Assembly (NCBI RefSeq): GCF_001424345.1
Contig: NZ_LMPF01000024.1
Coordinates: 248,796 to 312,795 of the forward strand
Source: Burkholderia sp. Leaf177
GTDB taxonomy: Bacteria; Pseudomonadota; Gammaproteobacteria; Burkholderiales; Burkholderiaceae
DNA: 64,000 nucleotides
Direction: 5' to 3'
Shown piece by piece: positions 17,500 to 25,609 of this stretch. Made by a program: the position numbers and the translations under genes. The number at the start of each line of letters is the position of its first letter. Within the stretch, counting starts at the first letter, position 1. The notes below the pieces were generated by a model. That model saw only the letters and a program-made list of their open reading frames with translations. It was not told the DNA's origin and made no database searches.

Positions 17500-18675
17500 C
17501 TATCCCGGCGCGGCCGCGATCACGAGCGCAGCGTGCCGGTTTTCGCCTGCAGTGACATTCGTTTGAGCCGACAGATTCCCGCCCGGCGCTGCCGTGACCA
17601 CGCGCGCCTCCACGCTGACTTGCGGAAAGGCCGAAAGCGTATCGGCGAGATTGAGAGCGAACGAGTCATCGAGTACGACCGTGACCGGCAATTCACTCGC
17701 CGATAAATGCCGCTCGGCCAGCAATGTCCCGGCCCCGCCGAGCGCATGCGCGCTCAGGATCACGGTGGCATCGGGCGCTGTGTGCGCGCCGTCGGCGAAC
17801 TGCAGCGATACCGTGACCGCGCTCATGCTCAGCGCCTGATCGATATTCTTCTGCGCCTGGACCGCGATGGGCGACGTGGCATCGAGCGTGGCGATCAAAC
17901 GCCGCCAATAGCCGATCGCGGATGCCAGGCGCCGCGCCTCGAATGCCGCCGATGCAGCTAGCGCCAGCGCCTTCGGATTCGCCGGTTCGATGGCCAGCGC
18001 CGCTGCGATTTCCTCTGAAGGCCGGCCATCGAGATGGCCATCGTTCGCGCTTGCGAGCGTATCGGCGAAATCGGCGCGCATCTGGGCGTCGGCGGGATTG
18101 AGTGCGACTGCACGCGCGTAGGCCGCTGCTGCGTCCGCCGGGCGCTCGAGCACCGCGTACGAGCGCGCGAGCGTGGCCCAATTCGCGGCATCGCCGGGAT
18201 CGGGGACGCGGCTTTTCAAACGAAACGCAAGGCGCGACACCATCATTTCCACCGAAGCCGAACCCATGTCATGCGATGCGCCGAGCGAGTCGTCCAGGCC
18301 GAGCGCCGCGGGCTGTCCAAGCGTGAGATACAGCGCGCACGCAGCGGCCGGAAACAGCGCGATCAGAAGCGCGGCGCTGGCTGCGCGCGTAGCCGCGCCG
18401 TGTGGCGGCGCCGGCGCGGTCGGCCCGACCAACGTCACGGTGTCTGCGAGAACGCGCTGTTCCAGCTCGCTGCGCAACGTTGCGTGCTGATCGTCTGATA
18501 GGTTGCCCGCGAGCCGGTCGCGGTCGGCATCGGCGAGTTCCTGACGATACAGCGCCACATTCGGCGCGCGGATCTTGTGTGTATGAGTGGCGTCGTCGCG
18601 CTGCATCAGCGGCACGACCGCGCACAAAATTGCCGCGATGAGCATGGCGGCCGCGACGATCCAGAAAGTGATCAT
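17500..18675 (-). CDS. ccmI: cytochrome c maturation protein CcmI
   Basis: Chaperone that holds apocytochrome c for haem attachment by CcmF/CcmH. It has 391 aa: an N-terminal membrane segment (about 2-24, FWIVAAAMLIAAILCAVVPLM), a cytoplasmic loop with the usual LYRQELADADRDRLAGNLSDDQ pattern, a second membrane segment (about 97-117), then a periplasmic region with TPR-like helices (NWATLARSYAVLERPADAAAAYARAVALNPAD) and a C-terminal beta domain. Its ATG overlaps the ccmH stop as ATGA. It is the last ccm gene of the nap-ccm block. Confidence 0.93.
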   Translation of the reverse strand: MITFWIVAAAMLIAAILCAVVPLMQRDDATHTHKIRAPNVALYRQELADADRDRLAGNLSDDQHATLRSELEQRVLADTVTLVGPTAPAPPHGAATRAASAALLIALFPAAACALYLTLGQPAALGLDDSLGASHDMGSASVEMMVSRLAFRLKSRVPDPGDAANWATLARSYAVLERPADAAAAYARAVALNPADAQMRADFADTLASANDGHLDGRPSEEIAAALAIEPANPKALALAASAAFEARRLASAIGYWRRLIATLDATSPIAVQAQKNIDQALSMSAVTVSLQFADGAHTAPDATVILSAHALGGAGTLLAERHLSASELPVTVVLDDSFALNLADTLSAFPQVSVEARVVTAAPGGNLSAQTNVTAGENRHAALVIAAAPG

Positions 18676-19136
18676 GAGCGGCTGCCCAGGAGACGCCTCG
18701 CGCGTCTGCGCTCGAGGTCCGTGAGCCCGGGCGGCGGCGTTCTCCGGCGACGCAACACCACGCTAACAAGCGCGGCAAACGCAAGCACGAGCAAAACAAA
18801 TGGTCCGATCCAGAGCGCCCAGGTCAGCGTCTTGAACGGCGGATCGTAAAGTACGAAGTCGCCGTATCGCGTCACCATGTAATCGCGTATTTGCGCATCG
18901 GTCGCGCCCTGCTCCACCTGATGATGGATGACCGCGCGAAGGTCCGCCGCGAGATCGGCGGTCGAGTCCGCAATGGTTTCGTTCTGGCAGACGAGACATC
19001 GGAAATTCGATTCCAGCCGGGTTATCCGCGTTTTGACTTCGGGGTTCGCGCTCTTGTTAGGCGCGACCTCGACCGCGAGCGCACGAGTCTGCGCGAAGCA
19101 ACCAAGGAGGAACAACAAGCAGGCGAGCTTATTCAT
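18672..19136 (-). CDS. ccmH: cytochrome c maturation thiol protein CcmH
   Basis: Membrane-anchored periplasmic thiol-disulfide protein that reduces apocytochrome CxxCH motifs before haem ligation. It has 154 aa: signal peptide (LACLLFLLGCFAQTRALA), the conserved redox motif FRCLVCQNETIADS (C47, C50), a three-helix domain (YMVTRYGDFVLYDPPFK), a membrane helix (about 103-127) and a basic tail. This is the short CcmH form; the TPR part is supplied by the separate ccmI. It overlaps ccmG by 8 bp and ccmI by 4 bp. Confidence 0.95.
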   Translation of the reverse strand: MNKLACLLFLLGCFAQTRALAVEVAPNKSANPEVKTRITRLESNFRCLVCQNETIADSTADLAADLRAVIHHQVEQGATDAQIRDYMVTRYGDFVLYDPPFKTLTWALWIGPFVLLVLAFAALVSVVLRRRRTPPPGLTDLERRRARRLLGSRS

Positions 19137-19668
19137 CGCTGCCCTCGTTTTGCAGCTCTCGGACCAGTGGCAGAACTTGTGTATCGAGCGCGGTTTGAGT
19201 GAGCGGCCCCGAACGCTTGAAGCGGATCACGCCCTGCCGGTCGATCACGAAGGTCTCCGGCACGCCGTACACGCCATAGTCGATGCCGGTTTGCCCCGCA
19301 CGATCGACCATCGATGCAATATACGGATTGCCCGCTTGCCGCAGCCATTGCCGCGCCGCTTCCGGCTCGTCCTTGTAATTGAGCCCGTAGATGGGCACGA
19401 CGTTCTTGCTCGCAAGCGAGACCAGCAGGGAATGTTCGTCGCGGCAGGATTCGCACCACGACGCCCAGACGTTCATGATCCACACTTGCCCGCGCAACGC
19501 GCCGGGAGAAAGATTTCTGCCGGGATTGTCCAGGCGAGGAAGGTCGAACTGAGGCGCGTTCTTGCCGATAAACGCCGACGGCAAACGTCGCGGATCGTTT
19601 GACAACGATGCCGCCAGCACCGCGCTCAAACTCGCGAAAAAAATCAGCGGCAGCAAAAAGCGTTTCAT
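19129..19668 (-). CDS. ccmG: thiol:disulfide interchange protein CcmG/DsbE
   Basis: Periplasmic thioredoxin-like reductant in cytochrome c maturation, receiving electrons from DsbD and passing them to CcmH or apocytochrome. It has 179 aa with an uncleaved N-terminal anchor (RFLLPLIFFASLSAVLAASL), the GxxAPxFxLP strand (GKNAPQFDLPRLD) and the active site WASWCESCRDEH (C72, C75). CESC is a slightly unusual middle pair; WCPTC or WCxxC variants are common. It starts directly after the ccmF stop and overlaps ccmH. Confidence 0.95.
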   Translation of the reverse strand: MKRFLLPLIFFASLSAVLAASLSNDPRRLPSAFIGKNAPQFDLPRLDNPGRNLSPGALRGQVWIMNVWASWCESCRDEHSLLVSLASKNVVPIYGLNYKDEPEAARQWLRQAGNPYIASMVDRAGQTGIDYGVYGVPETFVIDRQGVIRFKRSGPLTQTALDTQVLPLVRELQNEGSDE

Positions 19669-21723
19669 CTAGCGCGTCTCCTTTGCGTGCGCCGTTGCAA
19701 TGGCGGATTGAGCCTGAAGCCGGCTGCGAGCGGTGAATGCGGAGGCAGCGGAGGCAGCGGACGCACCGGACGCCTCGCGCCGCGCTTTCACAGCAAGCCG
19801 ATACCGCCGGTCACTCGCCGCCAACAAGCCGCCAAATGCCATCAGAAGGCACCCTCCCCAGATCCAGTTCACAAACGGCTTCACTTGTACGCGCAAGGTC
19901 CACGCGGTCGGGCTGTCGGCAGCGGCATCGCCGAGTGCGACGTACAGATCGCGCAACAGCGCACGGTCGACGGCGGCTTCGGTCATCGTGGTTTTCTGCA
20001 CAACAAAGTAGCGTTTTTCCGGATGCATCACGGCGATCACGGCGCCATCGCGACTCGCCACGACCGTCGCGCGCAATGCCCGATAGTTAGGACCGTTGAC
20101 TTCCTTGGTGCCATCGAAGCGGAACGTATAACCGCCGGCGCTGACTGACTGGCCGACGTCGAGCCTTCCATCGCCGGAACTTTCGTAGCCTTTGACGAGC
20201 GTCACGCCCGCGATAAAAACGCCGACGCCCAAATGCGCGGCGCACATGCCGTAGAAGCCGTGCGGCACATGAAAAAATCGCATGAGAAACGCGCCGCGCT
20301 GCTCGGCGATACGCACCACGAGCGCGGTCAGTGTCGAGGTCGCGCACCACACGGCAAGTCCGATCCCCAACGCAACCAGCGGCCTCCACCCGCCGGCAAG
20401 CAACGGCACAGCGACCGCCGAAGCCACGCTGACCAGCGCCGCCCAGCAAAGGCGCATGGCGATATCCGGCAGCCGCGCGGACTTCCATCGGGCGATCGGT
20501 CCTATGCCCATCAGGAAAATGGCGGGCGTTATGAGCGGCACGAACACGGCATCGAAATACGGCGCGCCGACGGAGATCTTGCCGAGCCCGAGCACATCGA
20601 GCGCAAGCGGGTACAACGTGCCGAGCAGAACGGAAGCCGCGGCGACCATCAACACCACGTTATTCGATAACAGCAACGACTCGCGCGATACCAGCGCGAA
20701 ACCGGCGCCCAGACCGATCTTTGGCGCGCGCCACGCAAACAGCATCAGCGCGCCGCCGGTCACTATCGAGAGGAATACGAGAATGAAGAGGCCGCGCGTG
20801 GGATCGGTGGCGAACGCATGAACCGACGTAATCACGCCCGAGCGCACGAGGAACGTGCCGAGCAAACTCAGCGAAAACGCGCAGATGGCGAGCAGCACGG
20901 TCCACGCGCGAAAGCTGCCGCGTTTGTCGGTGACGGCGAGCGAATGCATCAGCGCCGTGCCGACGAGCCACGGCATGAACGACGCGTTCTCCACCGGGTC
21001 CCAGAACCACCAGCCGCCCCAACCGAGTTCGTAATACGCCCAGCCGCTGCCGAGCATGATGCCGAGCGTGAGAAAGGTCCACGCGGCCGTGGTCCATGGT
21101 CGGGACCAGCGTGCCCAGGTGGCATCGAGCTGACCGGATAACAGCGCCGACACCGCGAACGAGAACGCCACGGCAAAACCCACGTAACCCATGTAGAGGA
21201 TCGGCGGATGCGAAACCATGCCGGGGTCTTGCAACAAAGGGTTGAGATCGCGGCCGTCCATCGCAGGAGGCAAAAGGCGGTTGAACGGATTCGACGTCCA
21301 CAGCATGAAGGCGAGAAAACCCGTGTTGATCCAGCTCATGACGCCGAGCACGCGCGCGACCATCGGCATGGGAAGCTGTTTGCTGAAGATGGAGACCGCG
21401 GTCATCCAGAACGTCAGCAGCAAGGTCCAGAGCAACAGCGAGCCTTCGTGTCCGCCCCAGACGGCGGCGAAACGGTATGCAAGCGGCAGCATGGAATTGG
21501 AATTCGACGCCACGTAGGCAACCGAAAAATCGTCGTTGATAAACGATACCGCCAGGCACGCGAACGCCATCGCGACGAACGCGGTTTGTCCGCGTGCGAG
21601 CGGCCATGCGCTGCGCATCCAGCCGCGAATGCCGCACGCCGCGCCAATCAGCGGCAGCACGCCGCAGGTCACGGCGAGCAGCAACGCAACGATCAACGCG
21701 AACTGGCCGAGCTCGGGGATCAT
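19669..21723 (-). CDS. ccmF: haem lyase subunit CcmF
   Basis: Large integral membrane protein that takes haem from holo-CcmE and, with CcmH and CcmI, ligates it to apocytochrome c. It has 684 aa and many hydrophobic helices. The tryptophan-rich WWD signature GWGGWWFWDPVENASFMPW is near residue 245, flanked by conserved histidines (for example LLWGTALMHSLA-type positions). The last third is a large periplasmic region and a final membrane helix (WIWGGCLLMAFGGLLAASDRRYR). Its ATG overlaps the ccmE stop as ATGA. Confidence 0.96.
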   Translation of the reverse strand: MIPELGQFALIVALLLAVTCGVLPLIGAACGIRGWMRSAWPLARGQTAFVAMAFACLAVSFINDDFSVAYVASNSNSMLPLAYRFAAVWGGHEGSLLLWTLLLTFWMTAVSIFSKQLPMPMVARVLGVMSWINTGFLAFMLWTSNPFNRLLPPAMDGRDLNPLLQDPGMVSHPPILYMGYVGFAVAFSFAVSALLSGQLDATWARWSRPWTTAAWTFLTLGIMLGSGWAYYELGWGGWWFWDPVENASFMPWLVGTALMHSLAVTDKRGSFRAWTVLLAICAFSLSLLGTFLVRSGVITSVHAFATDPTRGLFILVFLSIVTGGALMLFAWRAPKIGLGAGFALVSRESLLLSNNVVLMVAAASVLLGTLYPLALDVLGLGKISVGAPYFDAVFVPLITPAIFLMGIGPIARWKSARLPDIAMRLCWAALVSVASAVAVPLLAGGWRPLVALGIGLAVWCATSTLTALVVRIAEQRGAFLMRFFHVPHGFYGMCAAHLGVGVFIAGVTLVKGYESSGDGRLDVGQSVSAGGYTFRFDGTKEVNGPNYRALRATVVASRDGAVIAVMHPEKRYFVVQKTTMTEAAVDRALLRDLYVALGDAAADSPTAWTLRVQVKPFVNWIWGGCLLMAFGGLLAASDRRYRLAVKARREASGASAASAASAFTARSRLQAQSAIATAHAKETR

Positions 21724-22181
21724 CGGATCGGTCCTGTCTTGTCGGATATTTTCACGGTGGGCCGGGCGCGCTTGAGCGCATCGGCGGCTTCGGGCGGCAT
21801 GTAGTTTTCATCGTGCTTGGCGAGAACCTGATCCGCCACGAAAACACCCTCCGCCGACACATGCCCTTGTGCGACCACGCCCTTTCCCTCGCGAAAAAGA
21901 TCCGGCAGGACGCCACGATAAACAACAGGGATTTCGCGAGCGGTATCGGTGATCATGAAACGCACGGTCAGCCCGTTTGCATCGCGCTGGACCGAACCGT
22001 GCTCGACGAGTCCGCCTACTCGCAGCCGCGCCGGATGCACCATGCCGTCAGCCGCAAGCTGGCTCGGCGTGACAAAAAACATCACGTTGGAATTGAACGC
22101 GTTGAGCACCAGCGCCGCCGCGCCGCCGAGCGTCACCAGCCCGGCGGCGACACCGCACGCACGTCGCGTGCGCCCCTTCAC
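21720..22181 (-). CDS. ccmE: haem chaperone CcmE
   Basis: Membrane-anchored periplasmic haem chaperone that binds haem covalently and delivers it to CcmF. The open frame runs upstream, but the start is placed at GTG 22181: GGAGAG lies 5 bp before it, it overlaps the ccmD stop as GTGA, and the protein then begins VKGRTRRACGVAAGL with the anchor helix (11-27) in the usual place. This gives 153 aa. The haem-binding histidine H123 and the conserved tyrosine Y127 are in VLAKHDENYMPPE. Confidence 0.94.
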   Translation of the reverse strand: MKGRTRRACGVAAGLVTLGGAAALVLNAFNSNVMFFVTPSQLAADGMVHPARLRVGGLVEHGSVQRDANGLTVRFMITDTAREIPVVYRGVLPDLFREGKGVVAQGHVSAEGVFVADQVLAKHDENYMPPEAADALKRARPTVKISDKTGPIR

Positions 22182-22357
22182 GGTCTCTCCGTCAGCGTGC
22201 TCGTGCGGGTGCGTGGCTGGATCAGCCGCTCGCGCCGCCGATACTTCCTGCCCGCATTGACCGTGATCGCGATTTCGATTGCCAGCACGACAAACGTAAT
22301 GTCGAAGGCGACCCACAGATACCAGAGGTCACCATTTGCACCGTTCAGGAGGTTCAT
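22178..22357 (-). CDS. ccmD: haem exporter small subunit CcmD
   Basis: A 59-aa single-helix membrane protein needed to release holo-CcmE from the CcmABC complex. It begins MNLLNGANGDLWYLWVAFD, has one membrane helix (about 12-33, ending IEIAITV) and a basic C-terminus (RKYRRRERLIQPRTRT). The LWYLW-A and Y-R-R pattern is the family signature. It lies between ccmC and ccmE, its TGA overlapping the ccmE GTG, which fixes both frames. The gene is short and is easily missed by length cut-offs. Confidence 0.92.
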   Translation of the reverse strand: MNLLNGANGDLWYLWVAFDITFVVLAIEIAITVNAGRKYRRRERLIQPRTRTSTLTERP

Positions 22358-22381
22358 AGCCGTACGCCTTTTATCCGCGGG

Positions 22382-23098
22382 TCAGAATTCACGTTCATCG
22401 ATAATCCGCCGCACCCGCACGAGCACGATCGCGATGGCGTAACACCAGAAGGCGAGCGTCATGACGAGAATGCCGGCGAGCATGGATGTGTCCATCGACA
22501 CACCGCTGCCAAACGAAAGCGACGCGCCCTGGTGCAGCGTGTACCACCACTGCACCGAAAAATAGATGACCGGAATGTTGACGACGCCCGCGAGCGCGAG
22601 CACGGCGCAGGCGCGATCGGCACGACGGGTATCGTCGATAGCGCCATGCAGCGAGATAAAGCCGAGGTAAAGAAAAAGCAGGATCAGCTCGGAAGTGAGC
22701 CGTGCGTCCCAGACCCACCACGCGCCCCACGCCGGACGTCCCCAGAGCGCGCCGGTGATCAGCGCGAGCGCCGTGAATAGCGCTCCAGTTGGCGCGATCG
22801 CGCGCGCCATCATCGCGGAAAGTCGTGCGTTGAGGACGAGACCCAGCCCGGCGTACGCGGCCATCACCACGTAGAGCAGCATCGACATCCACGCGGCCGG
22901 CACATGCACGAACATGATGCGATAGACATCGCCCTGAACGGCGTCCGTCGGCGCGACGAAGAGCGCGATTTGTATGCCGGGCATGACAAACAGGATTGCG
23001 GCAATGGCGAAGCCGGGAATCATCCGTCCCGCCAGCCGATAAAAAGGTTTCGGCGATGCGTAGCGCAACCATCCAGCTTGAGCGAATGTGGAGATCAT
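22382..23098 (-). CDS. ccmC: haem transporter subunit CcmC
   Basis: Integral membrane subunit that presents haem to CcmE. It has 238 aa when started at ATG 23098 (MISTFAQAGWLRYASPKPFY), the usual N-terminus; the frame is open for 48 more codons upstream into ccmB. It contains six hydrophobic helices and the WWD motif WGRPAWGAWWVWDARLTSEL, plus the flanking haem-ligand histidines in MFVHVPAAWMS and FISLHGAIDD. It follows ccmB after 7 bp and precedes ccmD. Confidence 0.95.
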   Translation of the reverse strand: MISTFAQAGWLRYASPKPFYRLAGRMIPGFAIAAILFVMPGIQIALFVAPTDAVQGDVYRIMFVHVPAAWMSMLLYVVMAAYAGLGLVLNARLSAMMARAIAPTGALFTALALITGALWGRPAWGAWWVWDARLTSELILLFLYLGFISLHGAIDDTRRADRACAVLALAGVVNIPVIYFSVQWWYTLHQGASLSFGSGVSMDTSMLAGILVMTLAFWCYAIAIVLVRVRRIIDEREF

Positions 23099-23105
23099 TT
23101 CAGGC

Positions 23106-23774
23106 TCATTCAGCAGAAATTCGCAGCGCCGCCGTGGTCGCGACCGGACATAACACAAGCGCCGCGAGCAAACCCGCGCCGAGCAGGGAAAAGTTCGCGG
23201 CGGACCAGCCATCCATGCGGGATGCATCGGCGGCGTTCGCACCGAAAATCAGCACGGGAGTTTCCAGCGGCAATACCAGGACCGCGAGCAACATGCCGCC
23301 GCCGCGCACGCCGAGCGTCAGCGCCGCGCCCACCGAACCGATCAGGCTGAGAACTGGCGTACCGATCAGCAACGCCAGCGTGAGGCGGCAAACGGCATCG
23401 AAGGAAAGGCCGTATTGCAGCGCCAAAAACGGCGCCAGCAGCACCAGCGCGAAGCCGCTCGTCAGCCAGTGCGCGCCGATCTTCGCCATGACCATTGCAA
23501 GCAGCGATTGCGGCGAGAGCAGCATCTGGTCGAGCGCGCCATCGGCGAAATCCGGGCCGAACAAACGCGTGAGCGAGAGCATTGCCGCGAACAGCGCCGT
23601 GACCCATAGCACGCCTGGCGCGATCGCCCGCAGCAACGCGGCATCGGCGCCCACCGCCAATGGAAAAAGGCTCGCCGCGATCACGAAAAACAGCAGGCAG
23701 CCAAGCGCCGACGTACGCCTGCGCCATGTCAGCGCCAGCTCGCGATGCACGATGCGCGCGGTCAGTCTGAGCAT
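23106..23774 (-). CDS. ccmB: haem ABC exporter permease CcmB
   Basis: Membrane subunit of the CcmAB transporter that releases holo-CcmE from CcmC using ATP hydrolysed by CcmA. It has 222 aa and six predicted membrane helices, with the conserved N-terminus RELALTWRRRTSALGCLLFF and the loop FGPDFADGALDQMLLSPQSL. It overlaps the 3' end of ccmA by 13 bp, which supports coupled translation of the two subunits. Confidence 0.94.
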   Translation of the reverse strand: MLRLTARIVHRELALTWRRRTSALGCLLFFVIAASLFPLAVGADAALLRAIAPGVLWVTALFAAMLSLTRLFGPDFADGALDQMLLSPQSLLAMVMAKIGAHWLTSGFALVLLAPFLALQYGLSFDAVCRLTLALLIGTPVLSLIGSVGAALTLGVRGGGMLLAVLVLPLETPVLIFGANAADASRMDGWSAANFSLLGAGLLAALVLCPVATTAALRISAE

Positions 23775-24457
23775 CGGCCGCTCGGTTCAAAGTACAGGTT
23801 GCGCGTGGCCGATGGCGACGTGGTGATCAGCTTGTGCGTGGTCATCAGCACGATCCCGCCGCGATCGAGATGCCCCTTGATGCACTCTTCCAGCACGCCG
23901 GAGGATTCTTCATCGAGCGCGGCAGCGGGTTCGTCGAGCAGCCACAACGGCTTGTGTTCGAGCAGCAGACGCGAGATCGCGAGCCGGCGTTTTTGTCCCT
24001 GCGACAACCCGCGCACGATCGCATGCCGATACCGGTCGAGCCCGACGCTCTTGAGCGCGGCCTCCTCGATCTCGACGCGTTCTTCCGCGACATCGCCCAG
24101 CACTGCACTGAAGGCGAGGTTTTCGGCAGCGGTCAGTTCGTCGCTGATCCCGTTCAGATGACCGAGATACGCGAGCGACTGCCGCCACGACTCCGGATGC
24201 GCGTGCGCGTCCTTGCCGCGCCAGCGAATGGTGCCGGCGCTCGGCCGCAAAAGTCCCGCGAGGACGCGCAGCAGCGTGGTCTTTCCGCTGCCATTGGGAC
24301 CGTGGATCTGCAGGACCTGTCCTGCGTCCACGTTAAAACCCACGTTGCTGAAAAGCATCTCGCCGGCGCGATCGAAACCGAGTTTATCGACGGACAGCAA
24401 CGCATTCCTGCTTTCTTGCAGCTCGTTTTCGGACTGGACAAACAGATCTTGATTCAT
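23762..24457 (-). CDS. ccmA: haem ABC exporter ATP-binding protein CcmA
   Basis: ATPase of the CcmAB complex. It has 231 aa from ATG 24457, which is preceded by GAGAGG at a good distance; a GTG at 24472 would add five residues. Walker A GPNGSGKTT is at 53-61, the signature LSQGQ at 151-155 and Walker B LWLLDEP at 171-177. The signature has Gln instead of the second Gly, as is normal for CcmA (LSxGQ). It begins only 11 bp after the napC stop, so it is very probably transcribed from the nap promoter. Confidence 0.95.
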   Translation of the reverse strand: MNQDLFVQSENELQESRNALLSVDKLGFDRAGEMLFSNVGFNVDAGQVLQIHGPNGSGKTTLLRVLAGLLRPSAGTIRWRGKDAHAHPESWRQSLAYLGHLNGISDELTAAENLAFSAVLGDVAEERVEIEEAALKSVGLDRYRHAIVRGLSQGQKRRLAISRLLLEHKPLWLLDEPAAALDEESSGVLEECIKGHLDRGGIVLMTTHKLITTSPSATRNLYFEPSGRCSD

Positions 24458-24468
24458 CGATAAACCTC

Positions 24469-25083
24469 TCACTTTGGACGCGCGTCGCGCAACTGTTGAT
24501 CCCGCATTGCCTGCGTCATGTTCGGTAGTTCATGCGCAATGCCCTTGTGACAATCGATACACGTCTTTTCGCCCGTCGCCAGAAAACGCTGGTGCGCGTT
24601 CTGTGCGCGCGGACTCTGGCGCGTGAAATCCATCGACTCGAAGGAATGACAGTTCCTGCATTCCAGCGAATTGTTCGCCTTGAATCTTCTCCATTCGTGT
24701 TCGGCGAGTTCGAGCCGCTTGTCCTGAAACTTCTCGCGGGTGTTGACCGTGCCGAACACTTTTGCCCATACCTCCTTCGATGCCTGCATCTTTCGGGCAA
24801 TCTTGTCCGTCCAGTTATGCGGTACATGGCAGTCCGAACAGATCGCCCGCACACCACTGCGGTTGCTGTAGTGGATCGTGGTCTTCAGTTCGGCAAACGT
24901 GTTGTCGTGCATCTCGTGACAACCCGTGCAAAACGCCTCGGTACTGGTCATTTCAAGCGCCGTGTTGAACGCTCCCCAGAACACCACACCGGCAATAAAC
25001 CCGCCCAGCGTGAGAAAACCAAGGCTGTAATAAGTGCTCGGACGATTGATCGTCTGCCAGTACCGCTTGATCAGGCGGAACAT
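24469..25083 (-). CDS. napC: membrane tetrahaem c-type cytochrome NapC
   Basis: Quinol dehydrogenase that passes electrons from the membrane quinol pool to periplasmic NapAB. It has 204 aa: one N-terminal membrane helix (about 21-41) and a periplasmic domain with four CxxCH haem sites at C52-H56 (CTGCH), C82-H86 (CSDCH), C142-H146 (CRNCH) and C175-H179 (CIDCH). This is the NapC/NirT family pattern and length. Its haems need the Ccm machinery encoded immediately downstream. Confidence 0.96.
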   Translation of the reverse strand: MFRLIKRYWQTINRPSTYYSLGFLTLGGFIAGVVFWGAFNTALEMTSTEAFCTGCHEMHDNTFAELKTTIHYSNRSGVRAICSDCHVPHNWTDKIARKMQASKEVWAKVFGTVNTREKFQDKRLELAEHEWRRFKANNSLECRNCHSFESMDFTRQSPRAQNAHQRFLATGEKTCIDCHKGIAHELPNMTQAMRDQQLRDARPK

Positions 25084-25092
25084 CGCGCGCTC

Positions 25093-25599
25093 CTACTTCT
25101 TGCCGGGCGATTGCGGCGCGGAAGGCCCGGGCGCAACGCGCACATCCTCCACATCCGTGAACGTGTTGCCAACGAGTGGCTTCGCATCGGCCTGCGGAAC
25201 GTGGCACTGCGTGCAGAAATAGCGCCTCGGCGAGAGACTTCCGAGCGTGAGGTCGTCTCGGGTGAGGTAATGCGATATGCCGACAGGCACGGCTCCGCTG
25301 TCGGCCGCGCGGCTCCTCGCATGGCACGCAAGGCAGCGGTTGGCGTCCTTGTCGAGTTGATAGCCGTCGATCTTGTGCGGGATCGTCGGCGGCTGCTGTG
25401 CATAGGCGCGGCCACGGATGACATCCTTATTTTCGGTTGGGGCAATCAACGGCGGTTTCGCCTCTTCATCTATGGGCGTCGTGCCGCGCATGGCGTCGTG
25501 AAACGGTTCGGCGGGAATCACCGGCTGGGCCGGCGCCGCCTGCGAAAACACAAAAAGACTTACGCTAATAAACGCAATGAACATGGTCAGCGATCGCAT
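25093..25599 (-). CDS. napB: periplasmic nitrate reductase dihaem subunit NapB
   Basis: Small periplasmic dihaem cytochrome c that transfers electrons from NapC to NapA. It has 168 aa with an N-terminal signal peptide (FIAFISVSLFVFSQAAPA, cleavage near residue 24) and two haem sites, CLACH (89-93) and CTQCH (129-133). PHKIDGYQLDKDANRCLACH and the proline-rich segment before it are typical. It sits 10 bp after napA and 9 bp before napC. Confidence 0.95.
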   Translation of the reverse strand: MRSLTMFIAFISVSLFVFSQAAPAQPVIPAEPFHDAMRGTTPIDEEAKPPLIAPTENKDVIRGRAYAQQPPTIPHKIDGYQLDKDANRCLACHARSRAADSGAVPVGISHYLTRDDLTLGSLSPRRYFCTQCHVPQADAKPLVGNTFTDVEDVRVAPGPSAPQSPGKK

Positions 25600-25609
25600 G
25601 GCTGCCTCC